Shown: in pieces, positions 8,957 through 18,224 of the stretch | Layout: each line of letters opens with the position of its first letter | How positions within the stretch are numbered: the first letter of the stretch is position 1 | Origin: Clostridium sp. | GTDB taxonomy: Bacteria; Bacillota; Clostridia; Clostridiales; Clostridiaceae | Reading direction: 5' to 3' | NCBI RefSeq assembly: GCF_017888565.1 | Contig: NZ_JAGHFX010000004.1 | Location: 62,001 to 126,000, forward strand | Length of the DNA: 64,000 nucleotides | Made by a program: the position numbers and the translations under genes | The notes under the pieces: generated by a model | The model's input: the letters and a program-made list of their open reading frames with translations, nothing else | Told to the model about the DNA's origin: nothing | Databases searched by the model: none

Positions 8957-11059
8957 TTACCATGGGAGCTTTATTTCCCATAAAAAGTTATATGTTATTT
9001 CGTCAAATGATTTTTCTGATATATTTATACGCAATCTATTTTGAATGTCTTTTTCACTTTTGGTAATATCAAGAAGTATAATATAAGAATTAGTAGCTGA
9101 CACTGGGTGATTATATACGTTATAAACTTTCCCTCCAATACGAGGTAAATATAAATCAGATTTTAAAACATCGTCTATATAAATTTTTGTGTATACTCCA
9201 CAGTAATATACTTCATAATATATAAGTATCCCTTTATCAGCATCTAAATAACCTTTCCCAAAAAGCTGGCCTTTATCCATTGAACAAACAGTTTCAATAT
9301 GAGGAAAATATGGTGCTATTAAATCATTTTCATTATCTACTGGATTTATATATAGATCATAACATACAAGATTTTTGATGTTTTGGATAGAAATATCCAT
9401 ATATTTTTTAATTTTACTTTTATCTGCTGCTCTATCTATGCTATAACCCGAGAGTATATTATCTTTAAAGCTTTTAACATTAAGCCAAAAAAATATTGGC
9501 AATCCCTCTGGAGTAACCTCTTTTAATGTTACAAATATCCACATACCAAGTCTACCACATTTATATATAGTTTTTATTAGAGATTCTTCATCCATAGTGT
9601 GATTCATTCCAAAATAGGAGAATTGAGGTTCACTTTGTACATATTCTTCTTCTGGTGAAATCGGGTTAGGTACCTGATGTGTTCTTTTGCAGATACTACT
9701 TGGATATATATACATGTATTTCTCTGCAATATACATAGAATCATATAGCATTTTGCCCCTTAAACCACCAGTTACTAAATCAGCTAAAGATGCTTTCTTT
9801 TCCCAAGGAACAAAACGTTTTTCCATCACAAAATCTATAGATACATATTTTTCAATAGCTTTTATGAATTCATCAAAGCCTTTTGTATTGGTTATATTTT
9901 CCAAATCCTTTTTAAAGGTATTATATACATCAAATAAACACTTCTTAAATGTAGTCCAATAAGTTGCAAATGCATTTGAAATAGCTGGAGGTATAGTTGC
10001 TCCATAGGTATTAATTATAGATGGTATATATCCTGCAAAAATGGCTATAGCTGCTTTTTTAGCTTTTTCTAAGCATCCATAAATATAATATTCCACAAGT
10101 TTTTTAAAATTAGATACATACTCTAATTGTATTTGCAGTGAATAAGGAGTATTTTTAATAAAAAGGCACATATTATACTTTTGTAGCTCTCCTATTGCTT
10201 TATTTTGGATATCCTGAAGTACTTGCTGAGGAGAATAGGATAAACTATCAAACTGTATTTGCTTTTTTAAATTATCTAAATTCGTGTCAAGTTTAATATC
10301 ACTTGGTATATTTAGCATTGTTCCTATATCTTCTGGAATAGGAATTTCTTTAATTAATGATGGATTTATATTCATATCTTTTAGTGTTTTAGGAAGATCC
10401 AAATGTTTTTCTGCTATTACAGGTAAAAATTCTATTTCTTCTAAGCTTGGCCAGCTTCTTGGCCATGAAACATTGGGAATTTCATCATTAGCAAGCACCT
10501 TTAAATCGTTTTGGAATTTATTTCTAGCACCATTTAATGAATCCCAGAAATTTTTTCTGCTTCTTAATTCTATTAATTTTTCTTCAAGCTCTTTTAGTTC
10601 TTTTGTATGTTTAAGGCATTCATCATTTATTTCAGAGCCATAAGGTGCACATTCATTGCTATATAGAAGCCGCTTTTTTTCATCTATATCCTTTTCCAAT
10701 TTTCTAATTTCTTCATTATTATTTCCAATCAATTTATTAAGCTCATCGTTGATTCTTTGGGCTGTTTTTTTTACTGAACTTTCAGTATTTTTAAACTCTT
10801 GTTTAATTTTATTCATACTTATTTTAAAAGATCTGTAGTATTGAGGATAATCATTTACTCTAGTTATATTGCATTGAGAAATTTTAAATTCTGGTATAAA
10901 AAACTCTTCTCCTATTGGAATAACTTTTTTTGTTTTTGCATAGTCTGGTATTGTAAATGTATCATCCTGCCTAAGATAAAGAGGTAAATTATAATTTTGG
11001 AGAATATAAGTACAGTAGGATTGTTGGTAATACCAAGGATAATTCTTAAAGTTATTCAA
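8957..11059 (-). CDS. Unrecognised 700-residue coiled-coil protein
   Basis: Function unknown. TTG start at 11059 behind GAGAGG. There is no signal peptide. The N-terminus (1-60) is rich in Tyr and other aromatics. Residues about 75-165 are a charged coiled coil (KLEKDIDEKKRLL, KELEELEEKL-like heptads). Residues about 185-270 are Pro-rich with repeated I-P-x-P/L-P turns. Residues about 330-395 hold hydrophobic helices (KKAAIAIFAGYIPSIINTYG, then IPPAISNAFATYWTTF) that could insert in a membrane. The last 200 residues look beta-rich (WIFVTLKEVTPEGLPIFFW, GILIYYEVYYCGVYTKIYID). It is a single-gene unit with its own terminator. The coiled coil, hydrophobic hairpin and beta-domain order resembles some helical pore-forming or contact-dependent proteins, but that is only a shape argument. 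Confidence 0.7.
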   Translation of the reverse strand: MNNFKNYPWYYQQSYCTYILQNYNLPLYLRQDDTFTIPDYAKTKKVIPIGEEFFIPEFKISQCNITRVNDYPQYYRSFKISMNKIKQEFKNTESSVKKTAQRINDELNKLIGNNNEEIRKLEKDIDEKKRLLYSNECAPYGSEINDECLKHTKELKELEEKLIELRSRKNFWDSLNGARNKFQNDLKVLANDEIPNVSWPRSWPSLEEIEFLPVIAEKHLDLPKTLKDMNINPSLIKEIPIPEDIGTMLNIPSDIKLDTNLDNLKKQIQFDSLSYSPQQVLQDIQNKAIGELQKYNMCLFIKNTPYSLQIQLEYVSNFKKLVEYYIYGCLEKAKKAAIAIFAGYIPSIINTYGATIPPAISNAFATYWTTFKKCLFDVYNTFKKDLENITNTKGFDEFIKAIEKYVSIDFVMEKRFVPWEKKASLADLVTGGLRGKMLYDSMYIAEKYMYIYPSSICKRTHQVPNPISPEEEYVQSEPQFSYFGMNHTMDEESLIKTIYKCGRLGMWIFVTLKEVTPEGLPIFFWLNVKSFKDNILSGYSIDRAADKSKIKKYMDISIQNIKNLVCYDLYINPVDNENDLIAPYFPHIETVCSMDKGQLFGKGYLDADKGILIYYEVYYCGVYTKIYIDDVLKSDLYLPRIGGKVYNVYNHPVSATNSYIILLDITKSEKDIQNRLRINISEKSFDEITYNFLWEIKLPW

Positions 11060-11396
11060 TTTACCATACCTCTCTTTATATATTAATACTGGAAAAGCTA
11101 CGATTAAAGAAGTTAGTGCTAATAAACTTCACTGATTGGCATTTTCTATTTATAATATTTAATTTGAAACCTATATATAAATATGAAAATGATAACATAA
11201 AGGTTACTGTATCATTTACTCAAGCATGTATTAAATATAAATGAAAATAATGCTACACTATGAGAGGTTTAACTGTCTATAGCTTCAAGTTTTCTTGAAT
11301 ATTCCCCACAAACTTATAATATGTGGCGTGTTTTATATACTAAATTATATAATAATCTTTATGTAACCACCTACTAAAAGATTAGTATTAAAATAC
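11060..11396. other. Intergenic region upstream of the orphan gene
   Basis: AT-rich, with no supported ORF on either strand and no recognised RNA motif. It presumably holds the orphan gene's promoter on the minus strand. Confidence 0.4.
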
Positions 11397-11430
11397 AAAA
11401 AAACTATGCATCCAAAGGTACATAGTTTTT
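11397..11430 (-). terminator. Intrinsic terminator of the glmS transcript
   Basis: Arms AAAACTATG and CATAGTTTT around a 12-base loop with a strong T-run on the minus strand, just past the small ORF downstream of glmS. Confidence 0.8.
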
Positions 11431-11447
11431 CTTGTAATTTATTTAGA

Positions 11448-11618
11448 TTAGTTAGTTGCCTTATTTGATAACTTTTCTAAATCAGCAATAATGACTTTTA
11501 CTAAATCTAATTTACCTTTAGCATAATCTTTTTCACTTAGTAAATCCATTCCAAGCTCTAGTGCTTTTTCTGTTTCTCTATATTCATTTAATAAATTATT
11601 AATTAATTCTTCTCTCAT
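11448..11618 (-). CDS. 56-residue helical protein downstream of glmS
   Basis: ATG at 11618 follows ATAAGGAGAG. The frame encodes 56 residues starting MREELINNLLNEYRETEK and ending LEKLSNKATN, highly charged and predicted all-helical. It begins 24 bases after the glmS stop and precedes the shared terminator, so it is very likely cotranscribed with glmS and subject to the same ribozyme control. Family not recognised. A small protein regulator of GlmS is possible but untested. Confidence 0.65.
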   Translation of the reverse strand: MREELINNLLNEYRETEKALELGMDLLSEKDYAKGKLDLVKVIIADLEKLSNKATN

Positions 11619-11642
11619 AACTCTTCTCTCCTTATAATAAAA

Positions 11643-13469
11643 TTATTCAACAGTAACTGATTTTGCTAGGTTACGTGGCTTGTCTACGTCACAACCTTTT
11701 TGTTTAGCCATATAATATGATATTAATTGAAGTGGAACTACTGATAATACTGGTGTTAATAAAGAATTTGTATTTGGAATATAAATTACATCATTGCAAA
11801 CTTCTTTTGCATCTTCGTCCCCTTCATTTGCTATTGCTAAAACTCTTGCCCCTCTTGTAACTACCTCTCTGATATTACTTATCATTTTGTCTCTTAATCT
11901 ATTTTCTGTTAATAATGCTATTACTGGAGTTCCATTTTCTATTAATGCTATTGGACCATGCTTTAATTCTCCACCTGCATATGCTTCTGAATGGATATAT
12001 GATATTTCTTTAAGTTTTAAAGAACCCTCTAAAGCAACAGCATAATCTAATCCTCTTCCTAAAAAGAAAAGATCTTTATCCATATAATTTTTAGATGCAA
12101 ACTTTTGTAATTCATCTTTCTTAACTAATATTTGATTTACCTTTTCTGGTAAGTTCATTAACTCTTCTTTAAGCTCTTCTGCTATTTTATTATTAATTAT
12201 ACCCTTAACTTCTCCAAAGTATATTCCCAAAATATACATTGCTATTAATTGTGTTTCGTAAGCTTTTGTTGATGCAACAGCTATTTCTTGACCTGCCCAA
12301 GTATAAAGAACATGATGTGCTTCTCTTGAAGCTGAACTTCCAACAACATTTGTTATAGCAATAACTTTTGCTCCTATTTTCTTAGCATCTCTTAAAACTG
12401 CTAGAGTATCTGCTGTTTCTCCTGATTGGCTTACAACTATTAATAATGAATTTCCAGTTATTAATGGCTCTCTATATCTAAATTCTGATGCTATATCAAC
12501 TTCAACTGGTATTTTAGCTAATCTTTCAATTATAGTTTTTCCAACTAATCCTGCATGGTAAGCTGTTCCACAAGCTACAATAAACACTCTATCAAAAGAT
12601 TCTAATTCTTCTTTAGTGATATTTATATTATCTAATTGAACTTTTGAATCCTTTAAAACTCTTGAAGTTAAAGTATCTTTTATTGCCTTTGGCTGCTCAT
12701 GAATTTCTTTTAGCATAAAATCTTCATATCCACCTTTTTCAGCAGCATCAACATCCCAAGTAACATGATATACTTCTTTATTTATAACTTCACCATCTTC
12801 TGTTTTAATTTCTATTCCATCTCTAGTCATTACTACAAACTCTTTATCTTCTAATAAATAAACTTCTCTTGTATGATTAAGAACTGCTGGTATATCTGAA
12901 GCTATAAAGTATTCACTTTCTCCAAGTCCGACTATTAATGGACTATCTTTTCTAACTGCAACTATTTTATCTGGTTCATCTTTGCAAATAACACCTATTG
13001 CATAGCTTCCTTCCATTTTTGAAGTTGCCTTTACTACAGCTTCAAATAAATCACCTTTATAATAATAATCTACTAAGTTTGGAATAACCTCTGTATCAGT
13101 TTCTGAGTAAAACTCATATCCCTTTGTCTTAAGCCATTCTTTTAACTTAATATAATTTTCTATTATTCCATTATGAACAACACTTATTGTTGCGTTTCCA
13201 TTTGTATGAGGATGTGAATTTATATCTGATGGTTCTCCATGAGTTGCCCATCTAGTGTGTCCTATTCCCATACTTCCCTTTAAAGGACTCTGCTCTAAAT
13301 CATCAGCTAAGTTTTTTAAACGTCCTTTAAACTTTCTAACTTTAATTTCTCCATCCTCTAATACAGCTACTCCTGCTGAGTCATATCCCCTGTATTCAAG
13401 CTTTGCTAATCCCTCAACTAATATTGGAGATGCTTCCTTTTTTCCTACGAATCCAACTATTCCGCACAT
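11643..13469 (-). CDS. glmS: Glutamine-fructose-6-phosphate aminotransferase
   Basis: Makes glucosamine-6-phosphate from fructose-6-phosphate and glutamine, the first step of UDP-GlcNAc and hence peptidoglycan synthesis. Cytosolic. 608 residues, the normal length. The N-terminal Ntn-amidotransferase domain begins MCGIVGF with Cys2 as nucleophile and contains GHTRWATHGEPSDINSHPH. Two SIS sugar-isomerase domains follow (VACGTAYHAG, SQSGETADT, and later FFLGRGLDYAVALEGSLKLKE), and the C-terminus ends in the usual KSVTVE. ATG is preceded by GGAAGGAAG. A glmS ribozyme lies in its leader. The next pathway enzyme, glmM, lies 15 kb away in this window. Confidence 0.98.
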   Translation of the reverse strand: MCGIVGFVGKKEASPILVEGLAKLEYRGYDSAGVAVLEDGEIKVRKFKGRLKNLADDLEQSPLKGSMGIGHTRWATHGEPSDINSHPHTNGNATISVVHNGIIENYIKLKEWLKTKGYEFYSETDTEVIPNLVDYYYKGDLFEAVVKATSKMEGSYAIGVICKDEPDKIVAVRKDSPLIVGLGESEYFIASDIPAVLNHTREVYLLEDKEFVVMTRDGIEIKTEDGEVINKEVYHVTWDVDAAEKGGYEDFMLKEIHEQPKAIKDTLTSRVLKDSKVQLDNINITKEELESFDRVFIVACGTAYHAGLVGKTIIERLAKIPVEVDIASEFRYREPLITGNSLLIVVSQSGETADTLAVLRDAKKIGAKVIAITNVVGSSASREAHHVLYTWAGQEIAVASTKAYETQLIAMYILGIYFGEVKGIINNKIAEELKEELMNLPEKVNQILVKKDELQKFASKNYMDKDLFFLGRGLDYAVALEGSLKLKEISYIHSEAYAGGELKHGPIALIENGTPVIALLTENRLRDKMISNIREVVTRGARVLAIANEGDEDAKEVCNDVIYIPNTNSLLTPVLSVVPLQLISYYMAKQKGCDVDKPRNLAKSVTVE

Positions 13470-13632
13470 GTTCTTTTCTTCCTTCCACTTATTTATATTA
13501 TTGATTTTAAAATTAAGAAGCTATCATAACACCTTTAAATTTAAAATTTATAATGTAAAATATATCCATTTTAGAAACTCTTTATTTAGTTTCTTCTTTA
13601 ACTTTACATTTTTAATTATTAATTTTAAATTG

Positions 13633-13808
13633 TGCGATAGCACCTTGAAGGCTTTAACACCAAGCTAATCTTGTCCTGCAAATCACTTCACAGTTTTATT
13701 AGCTGTTAACGGTAGTGTGCAATACCGTGGGGCACCCGCCGAAGTATCGATACTCCCCAACCTCGTCAGCTATTTACATTATTAAAAATAACAAATAGCT
13801 CTGGCGCT
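13633..13808 (-). promoter_or_regulatory. glmS ribozyme/riboswitch
   Basis: On the minus strand the leader carries the hallmark glmS ribozyme segments in order: the cleavage-site region AGCGCCAGAGCT, then GACGAGG followed by TTGGGG, TATCGA, CTTCGGCGGGTGCCCC, and a downstream pseudoknot half ending near ACCGTTAACAGC. Cleavage is expected just 5' of the G opposite 13807. In this class glucosamine-6-phosphate acts as cofactor for self-cleavage, which destabilises the glmS mRNA. It sits about 160 bases upstream of the glmS ATG. Confidence 0.93.
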
Positions 13809-13919
13809 TTTATATTCTTCTATCCTCCTTTTAATTTTTATAATTTATCTTATGCACTTCAAATTAAAATCTACACTAATTCTAACATAATTTTTCTTAA
13901 AATCAACCATTTTAATTTA

Positions 13920-13948
13920 AATTTAATTATTTTAAGCTATTTTGTCAA
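13920..13948 (-). promoter_or_regulatory. Candidate glmS promoter
   Basis: On the minus strand, a TTGACA at 13943-13948 is followed after 17 bases by TAAATT. The position, about 115 bases upstream of the ribozyme cleavage site, is plausible. The -10 is weak, so this is tentative. Confidence 0.4.
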
Positions 13949-14022
13949 ATTAATTCTGTATACCTTCTATTATCTTTTGTTTACTCCTATTAATAACTAT
14001 ACATGTAGATGTCTAGACATAT

Positions 14023-14082
14023 TTACAATGGACAATTGATAATTGATAGCTATGGAAAAAACTCAGCTTGAGCTGAGTTTTT
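14023..14082. repeat. Dispersed palindromic repeat with terminator-like hairpin
   Basis: Carries GGACAATTGATAATTGATAG followed by a hairpin ACTCAGC-TTGA-GCTGAGT flanked by A5 and T5. The same building blocks recur at 22.7, 23.25 and 26.2 kb. On the minus strand the T-run makes it a probable second terminator for the GIY-YIG gene. Confidence 0.6.
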
Positions 14083-14137
14083 ATATTTATATACTTTAAA
14101 GCTTAATATTTTATAAATTATCTATTCTTACAAAAAA

Positions 14138-14176
14138 GATGTAGTTACTTTAGCTTTTTTTAAAGTAACTACATCT
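14138..14176 (-). terminator. Intrinsic terminator of the GIY-YIG gene
   Basis: Stem GATGTAGTTACTTTA paired with TAAAGTAACTACATC, followed on the minus strand by six T. Confidence 0.8.
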
Positions 14177-14226
14177 TTCTTAATTTCATTTTTATTATAA
14201 ATATATATAATTCACTAGTATTTAAT

Positions 14227-14487
14227 TTAAACTGCATCGTCCTCAATAAAACTACCTATTAATTTTAATTTTTCCTGTCTAGATAATTGCTTTATTGCAT
14301 ATTCTCTTTTCATTGCATCTTTTTTATCTTCAAATTTTTCAAAATATACTATTTCTACTGGCAATCTAGCTCTTGTATATTTAGCTCCCTTTCCACTATT
14401 ATGAGCTTTTATTCTTTTTTCTAGAGAGGTTGTCCACCCTGTGTATAAGGTATTATCACTACATTTTAATATATAAACATAATTCAT
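14227..14487 (-). CDS. GIY-YIG nuclease domain protein (UPF0213 type)
   Basis: 86 residues starting MNYVYILKC. I chose the ATG at 14487 because AGGTGATAAA precedes it and the family begins with this YVYILKC strand; the frame is open 18 codons further upstream without support. It is a single-domain GIY-YIG protein: YVYIL, YTGWT, the Arg in LEKRIKAHNSGKGAKYTRARLP, and the conserved Glu region ending YEKFEDK-like (YFEKFEDKKDAMKREYAIKQ). The family is related to UvrC/SLX1 nuclease domains, but its cellular role is unsettled. It is monocistronic. Confidence 0.88.
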   Translation of the reverse strand: MNYVYILKCSDNTLYTGWTTSLEKRIKAHNSGKGAKYTRARLPVEIVYFEKFEDKKDAMKREYAIKQLSRQEKLKLIGSFIEDDAV

Positions 14488-14577
14488 TTTATCACCTAGT
14501 CTAATCTTCATTATATTTTTAATAAGTAAATTATAACTCAATAAAAAGCTTTTATAAAAGTAATTTATAGCTTAATA

Positions 14578-14617
14578 AAAAGGTTATCTTAAACTATACT
14601 TTTTAAGATAACCTTTT
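14578..14617 (-). terminator. Intrinsic terminator of the lipoprotein gene
   Basis: Arms AAAGGTTATCTTAAA and TTTAAGATAACCTTT, with A/T-runs on both sides, ten bases past the lipoprotein stop. It can work in both directions. Confidence 0.75.
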
Positions 14618-14626
14618 ATTCACTAT

Positions 14627-15172
14627 CTACTTTAATGCATTTTCTATTCTATTTCTCATTTCTTCTACTTTATCTTTAGCTACATCTGTTTTTTGTCTTA
14701 TTGCTGTATCATATTCATTAAATAGATTTTCCATGTCATCTACAGTACTTTTTATTGAAGCATCTTGAATCGTATTCCTTGCATTTGTAAGTTTCCCTTT
14801 AAACTCACTGCTATATTTATCCCAATCTTCAGTTTTTATATTTTCTATTCCGCCCTCAACTTTTCCTTTAAATTCTGTGTACAAATCGTTTATGGAAGTC
14901 CTACTATCATTTACTGATGCCCCTTGATTATTGGTGCCATTAGCATTCGGATTTGTATTATCTGACACACCAGTACCATTTGCACCATTGTTCATTCCAT
15001 TATTCGCTTCATTATTTGCTCCATTATTTGGCCCATTATTTGTTCCGTTTGTACCATCAGTTACTCCTGTGCCTGAATTGTTTTTTGTTGATGGATCTTC
15101 TGCATTATTTGTTCCACAGGCTGCTAATCCTAAACTACAAGTTATTAACATTCCTATTAATAATTTTTTCAT
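14627..15172 (-). CDS. Asn/Gly-rich lipoprotein
   Basis: 181 residues from the ATG at 15172, which follows AAAGGAGGAAATAAA (an open GTG further upstream overlaps that site). A lipoprotein signal peptide ends in the lipobox LAAC, so Cys18 would be lipidated and the protein anchored to the outer face of the membrane. A low-complexity linker of N-N-G-A/T/P-N type runs from about residue 23 to 90. A helical C-terminal domain follows (about 95-181, SINDLYTEFKGKVEGGIENI...), similar in flavour to small clostridial stress or sporulation lipoproteins. Function unknown. The Asn-rich linker is a likely site of length variation. Confidence 0.75.
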   Translation of the reverse strand: MKKLLIGMLITCSLGLAACGTNNAEDPSTKNNSGTGVTDGTNGTNNGPNNGANNEANNGMNNGANGTGVSDNTNPNANGTNNQGASVNDSRTSINDLYTEFKGKVEGGIENIKTEDWDKYSSEFKGKLTNARNTIQDASIKSTVDDMENLFNEYDTAIRQKTDVAKDKVEEMRNRIENALK

Positions 15173-15250
15173 TTTATTTCCTCCTTTTTTCACCATATAA
15201 TTTTTTTCTCTCTCTTAACCACATAATTATTTTCTCTCTTAATTTTTAAA

Positions 15251-15331
15251 TTATACTTATTAGATAAGTATAATATTGATGGTCCCTCACAAGCTCTGTA
15301 AGCTCAAAGTTACCACAAATATGATACTTAT
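15251..15331. other. Mutually exclusive hairpins upstream of the lipoprotein gene
   Basis: Three related segments overlap. TTATACTTA at 15251 pairs perfectly with TAAGTATAA at 15265. The 20-base stretch 15264-15283, which contains the latter, also pairs at 17 of 20 positions with 15312-15331. The 28-base loop between them has its own AGCT/AGCT mini-hairpin. The two stems cannot form together, as in attenuators or two-state RNAs. The location is between the UbiA terminator and the lipoprotein start. No known riboswitch class was recognised. Confidence 0.5.
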
Positions 15332-15352
15332 ATCATCTAAACTTATGTTAAA

Positions 15353-15388
15353 AAAGAAGGATCTATCTTAAAAGACAGGTCCTTCTTT
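15353..15388 (-). terminator. Intrinsic terminator of the UbiA gene
   Basis: Arms AAAGAAGGA and TCCTTCTTT with additional inner pairing (ATCT/AGAC region) and T6 on the minus strand. Confidence 0.75.
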
Positions 15389-15474
15389 AAAATTAAAAAT
15401 TATTTATGTAATTTTACACAAATTGATAAAATAATTTAGTTTATTTCAAATTTCTTAAATAACATTTTCATTTT

Positions 15475-16431
15475 TTAAAATACATTTAAAATAACTCCAA
15501 CTAATATAGTTAATGCATAAGTAACATTCATCATAACAAAATTTTTTACTGCTAATATAAAAGTATCTTTTTTAGTTTGAATTTTATTGAATTTATTTAT
15601 ATTTTCTCTTATTAATTTTAACACTAATAATGTTACTATTGAAACTATTGGTAATACTCTAAGTAATACTCCAACTACTATAGCTATAAATCCAATATAG
15701 TATAACCATTTAAATACCTTTAAGGCATTTTCTTTTCCAATATATATTGGAAGTGTGTATCTTTTATTTTCTATATCTTCATCTATGTCGCAAATATTGT
15801 TTGCAAGCATTATATTTGAAATTCCTAGTATAACAGGTAAACTTACAATAAATATGTACACTAATTCAACTATATTGAAATTAATGCTTATATTACTTAA
15901 ATTATTGAAGTTAATTGATAATATTCTTGAATCAAAAATATGTATATATATAGTTAAAAATGTTATTATAAAACCCATTGCAAGGCCTGAGAATATTTCT
16001 CCAAACGGTGTCCTTGATATTGGTATTGGACCAAATGAATATGTAATTCCTATAACAAATGAAACTGCGCCTATGAATAGAACTATTATATTTGTATTTT
16101 TAACTAATAATAAGCCTAAAGCTGCTGCTAATATAAGCATAAAATAAATCGTCATCCTAACTACTCTTGGATTTAAATTATAATTAACTATAGCATTATG
16201 AGTTTCATATCCATATCCTTCTTTTTTGATTGCTTTTGCATAATCCATATAATTATTAATTGCTGTAGTAGTCATATCAAATATTATCATTGATAAAAAC
16301 ATTATTGTTGCATTTTTTATATTAAAATTATCATATCTGTATAAAGCATAAAAAGTCCCTAATAAAAATGGAATTACACTTGCTACTTTAGTTTGCATTT
16401 CTACTAATCTTAAAAAGCTTCCTATTCCCAA
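15475..16431 (-). CDS. UbiA-family prenyltransferase (MenA-like)
   Basis: 318 residues from a TTG at 16431, chosen because AAGGGAGAG lies seven bases upstream (an earlier TTG lies inside that site). A polytopic membrane protein with about eight helices. Both Asp-rich prenyl-diphosphate motifs are present: NNYMDYAKA and NNICDIDEDIENKRYTLP. The family attaches polyprenyl chains to aromatic acceptors, and the nearest assignment is 1,4-dihydroxy-2-naphthoate polyprenyltransferase of menaquinone synthesis. No other men genes lie nearby, so the acceptor is uncertain. It is monocistronic with its own terminator. Confidence 0.82.
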   Translation of the reverse strand: MGIGSFLRLVEMQTKVASVIPFLLGTFYALYRYDNFNIKNATIMFLSMIIFDMTTTAINNYMDYAKAIKKEGYGYETHNAIVNYNLNPRVVRMTIYFMLILAAALGLLLVKNTNIIVLFIGAVSFVIGITYSFGPIPISRTPFGEIFSGLAMGFIITFLTIYIHIFDSRILSINFNNLSNISINFNIVELVYIFIVSLPVILGISNIMLANNICDIDEDIENKRYTLPIYIGKENALKVFKWLYYIGFIAIVVGVLLRVLPIVSIVTLLVLKLIRENINKFNKIQTKKDTFILAVKNFVMMNVTYALTILVGVILNVF

Positions 16432-16579
16432 AATAAACTCTCCCTTCAAAATATTTCATTACTTATTTTATTACTTATTTATAAAATAGCAAAGTGAAAA
16501 TATGTAAGTTTACTAATTTTATAAATTTGCTTAAAATTAGAATAAACTAATATATTTTCACTTGAAGATTAAAATAAAA

Positions 16580-16648
16580 AGTAGAGAAAGGCACTTTTAT
16601 TATTTTTATAAATAAGTTCTCTAATATAAAAGTATAAGTTTTCTCTAC
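16580..16648 (-). terminator. Large terminator hairpin after the TerB-like gene
   Basis: Outer arms GTAGAGAAA and TTTCTCTAC and inner arms CTTTTAT/ATAAAAG enclose an AT-rich loop. Minus-strand T-run (CTTTTTATTTT). Confidence 0.6.
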
Positions 16649-16673
16649 TGATTCACTTTCATTTATTTAATTT

Positions 16674-17102
16674 TTAATTTAAAAATGCTTGTGCTTCTAT
16701 TTTAACTGATTCTTGACTTTCTATATTCTCTTCATCATATTCTGAATGCTTATAAAAATAATCTGCCATTTGGAATCTTTTAACCCTAGAAATACTTAGT
16801 TCTTCAGCTAAATCATCTAAAAATCTTACTTCAGACATCTCATATTCAGCATCTGCTAATGCAACTCTAGTTAATTCAAAAAATACTATGTTTATTATTC
16901 TCTCTCCAGCATTCTTTATGATATTAATTGTTTCTTCATGGCTAACTTCTTCTAAATCAAAGTTTTCCATATTCATTTCTTTTAAGGCTCTCTCAATTAA
17001 TTCCTTCTCTTTTTCTTCTACTTTATCATCTACTAATGCAAATTCTACAAGTAAGTTGATATAGGCAGTACCTAACTCTCTACTAAGTTCATTCAAAAAC
17101 AT
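16674..17102 (-). CDS. TerB-like helical protein
   Basis: 142 residues from the ATG at 17102, seven bases after AGGAGG. All-helical, with acidic segments typical of the TerB/tellurite-resistance-like fold: LLVEFALVDDKVEEKEKELIERAL followed by a second repeat VALADAEYEMSEVRFLDDLAEEL. Each ends in a D/E-rich turn of the kind that binds metal in TerB. Monocistronic between two terminators. The exact role is unknown. Domain assignment is moderate because TerB-like sequences are divergent. Confidence 0.6.
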   Translation of the reverse strand: MFLNELSRELGTAYINLLVEFALVDDKVEEKEKELIERALKEMNMENFDLEEVSHEETINIIKNAGERIINIVFFELTRVALADAEYEMSEVRFLDDLAEELSISRVKRFQMADYFYKHSEYDEENIESQESVKIEAQAFLN

Positions 17103-17162
17103 ACCCAATCCTCCTTTGTTTTTCCTTATTTTATTATATCATATATTAAATGTGTATAAAAT

Positions 17163-17193
17163 AAAGTTGTTATGGACAAACCATAACAACTTT
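17163..17193 (-). terminator. Terminator of the ilv-leu operon
   Basis: Perfect stem AAAGTTGTTATGG with its complement around ACAAA, T-rich on the minus strand, 11 bases past the ilvC stop. Confidence 0.85.
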
Positions 17194-17203
17194 GTAAACT
17201 TTT

Positions 17204-18220
<1,017 letters not shown>

Positions 18221-18224
18221 CTAA

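Noticed and set aside
13633..13808. tRNA or other structured RNA in the glmS leader
   Set aside because: All conserved segments are explained by the glmS ribozyme.
14931..15249. Two long overlapping plus-strand ORFs with Pro/Phe- or His/Tyr-rich products
   Set aside because: They are antisense shadows of the Asn/Gly-rich linker of the lipoprotein; composition follows the repeat and there are no ribosome binding sites.
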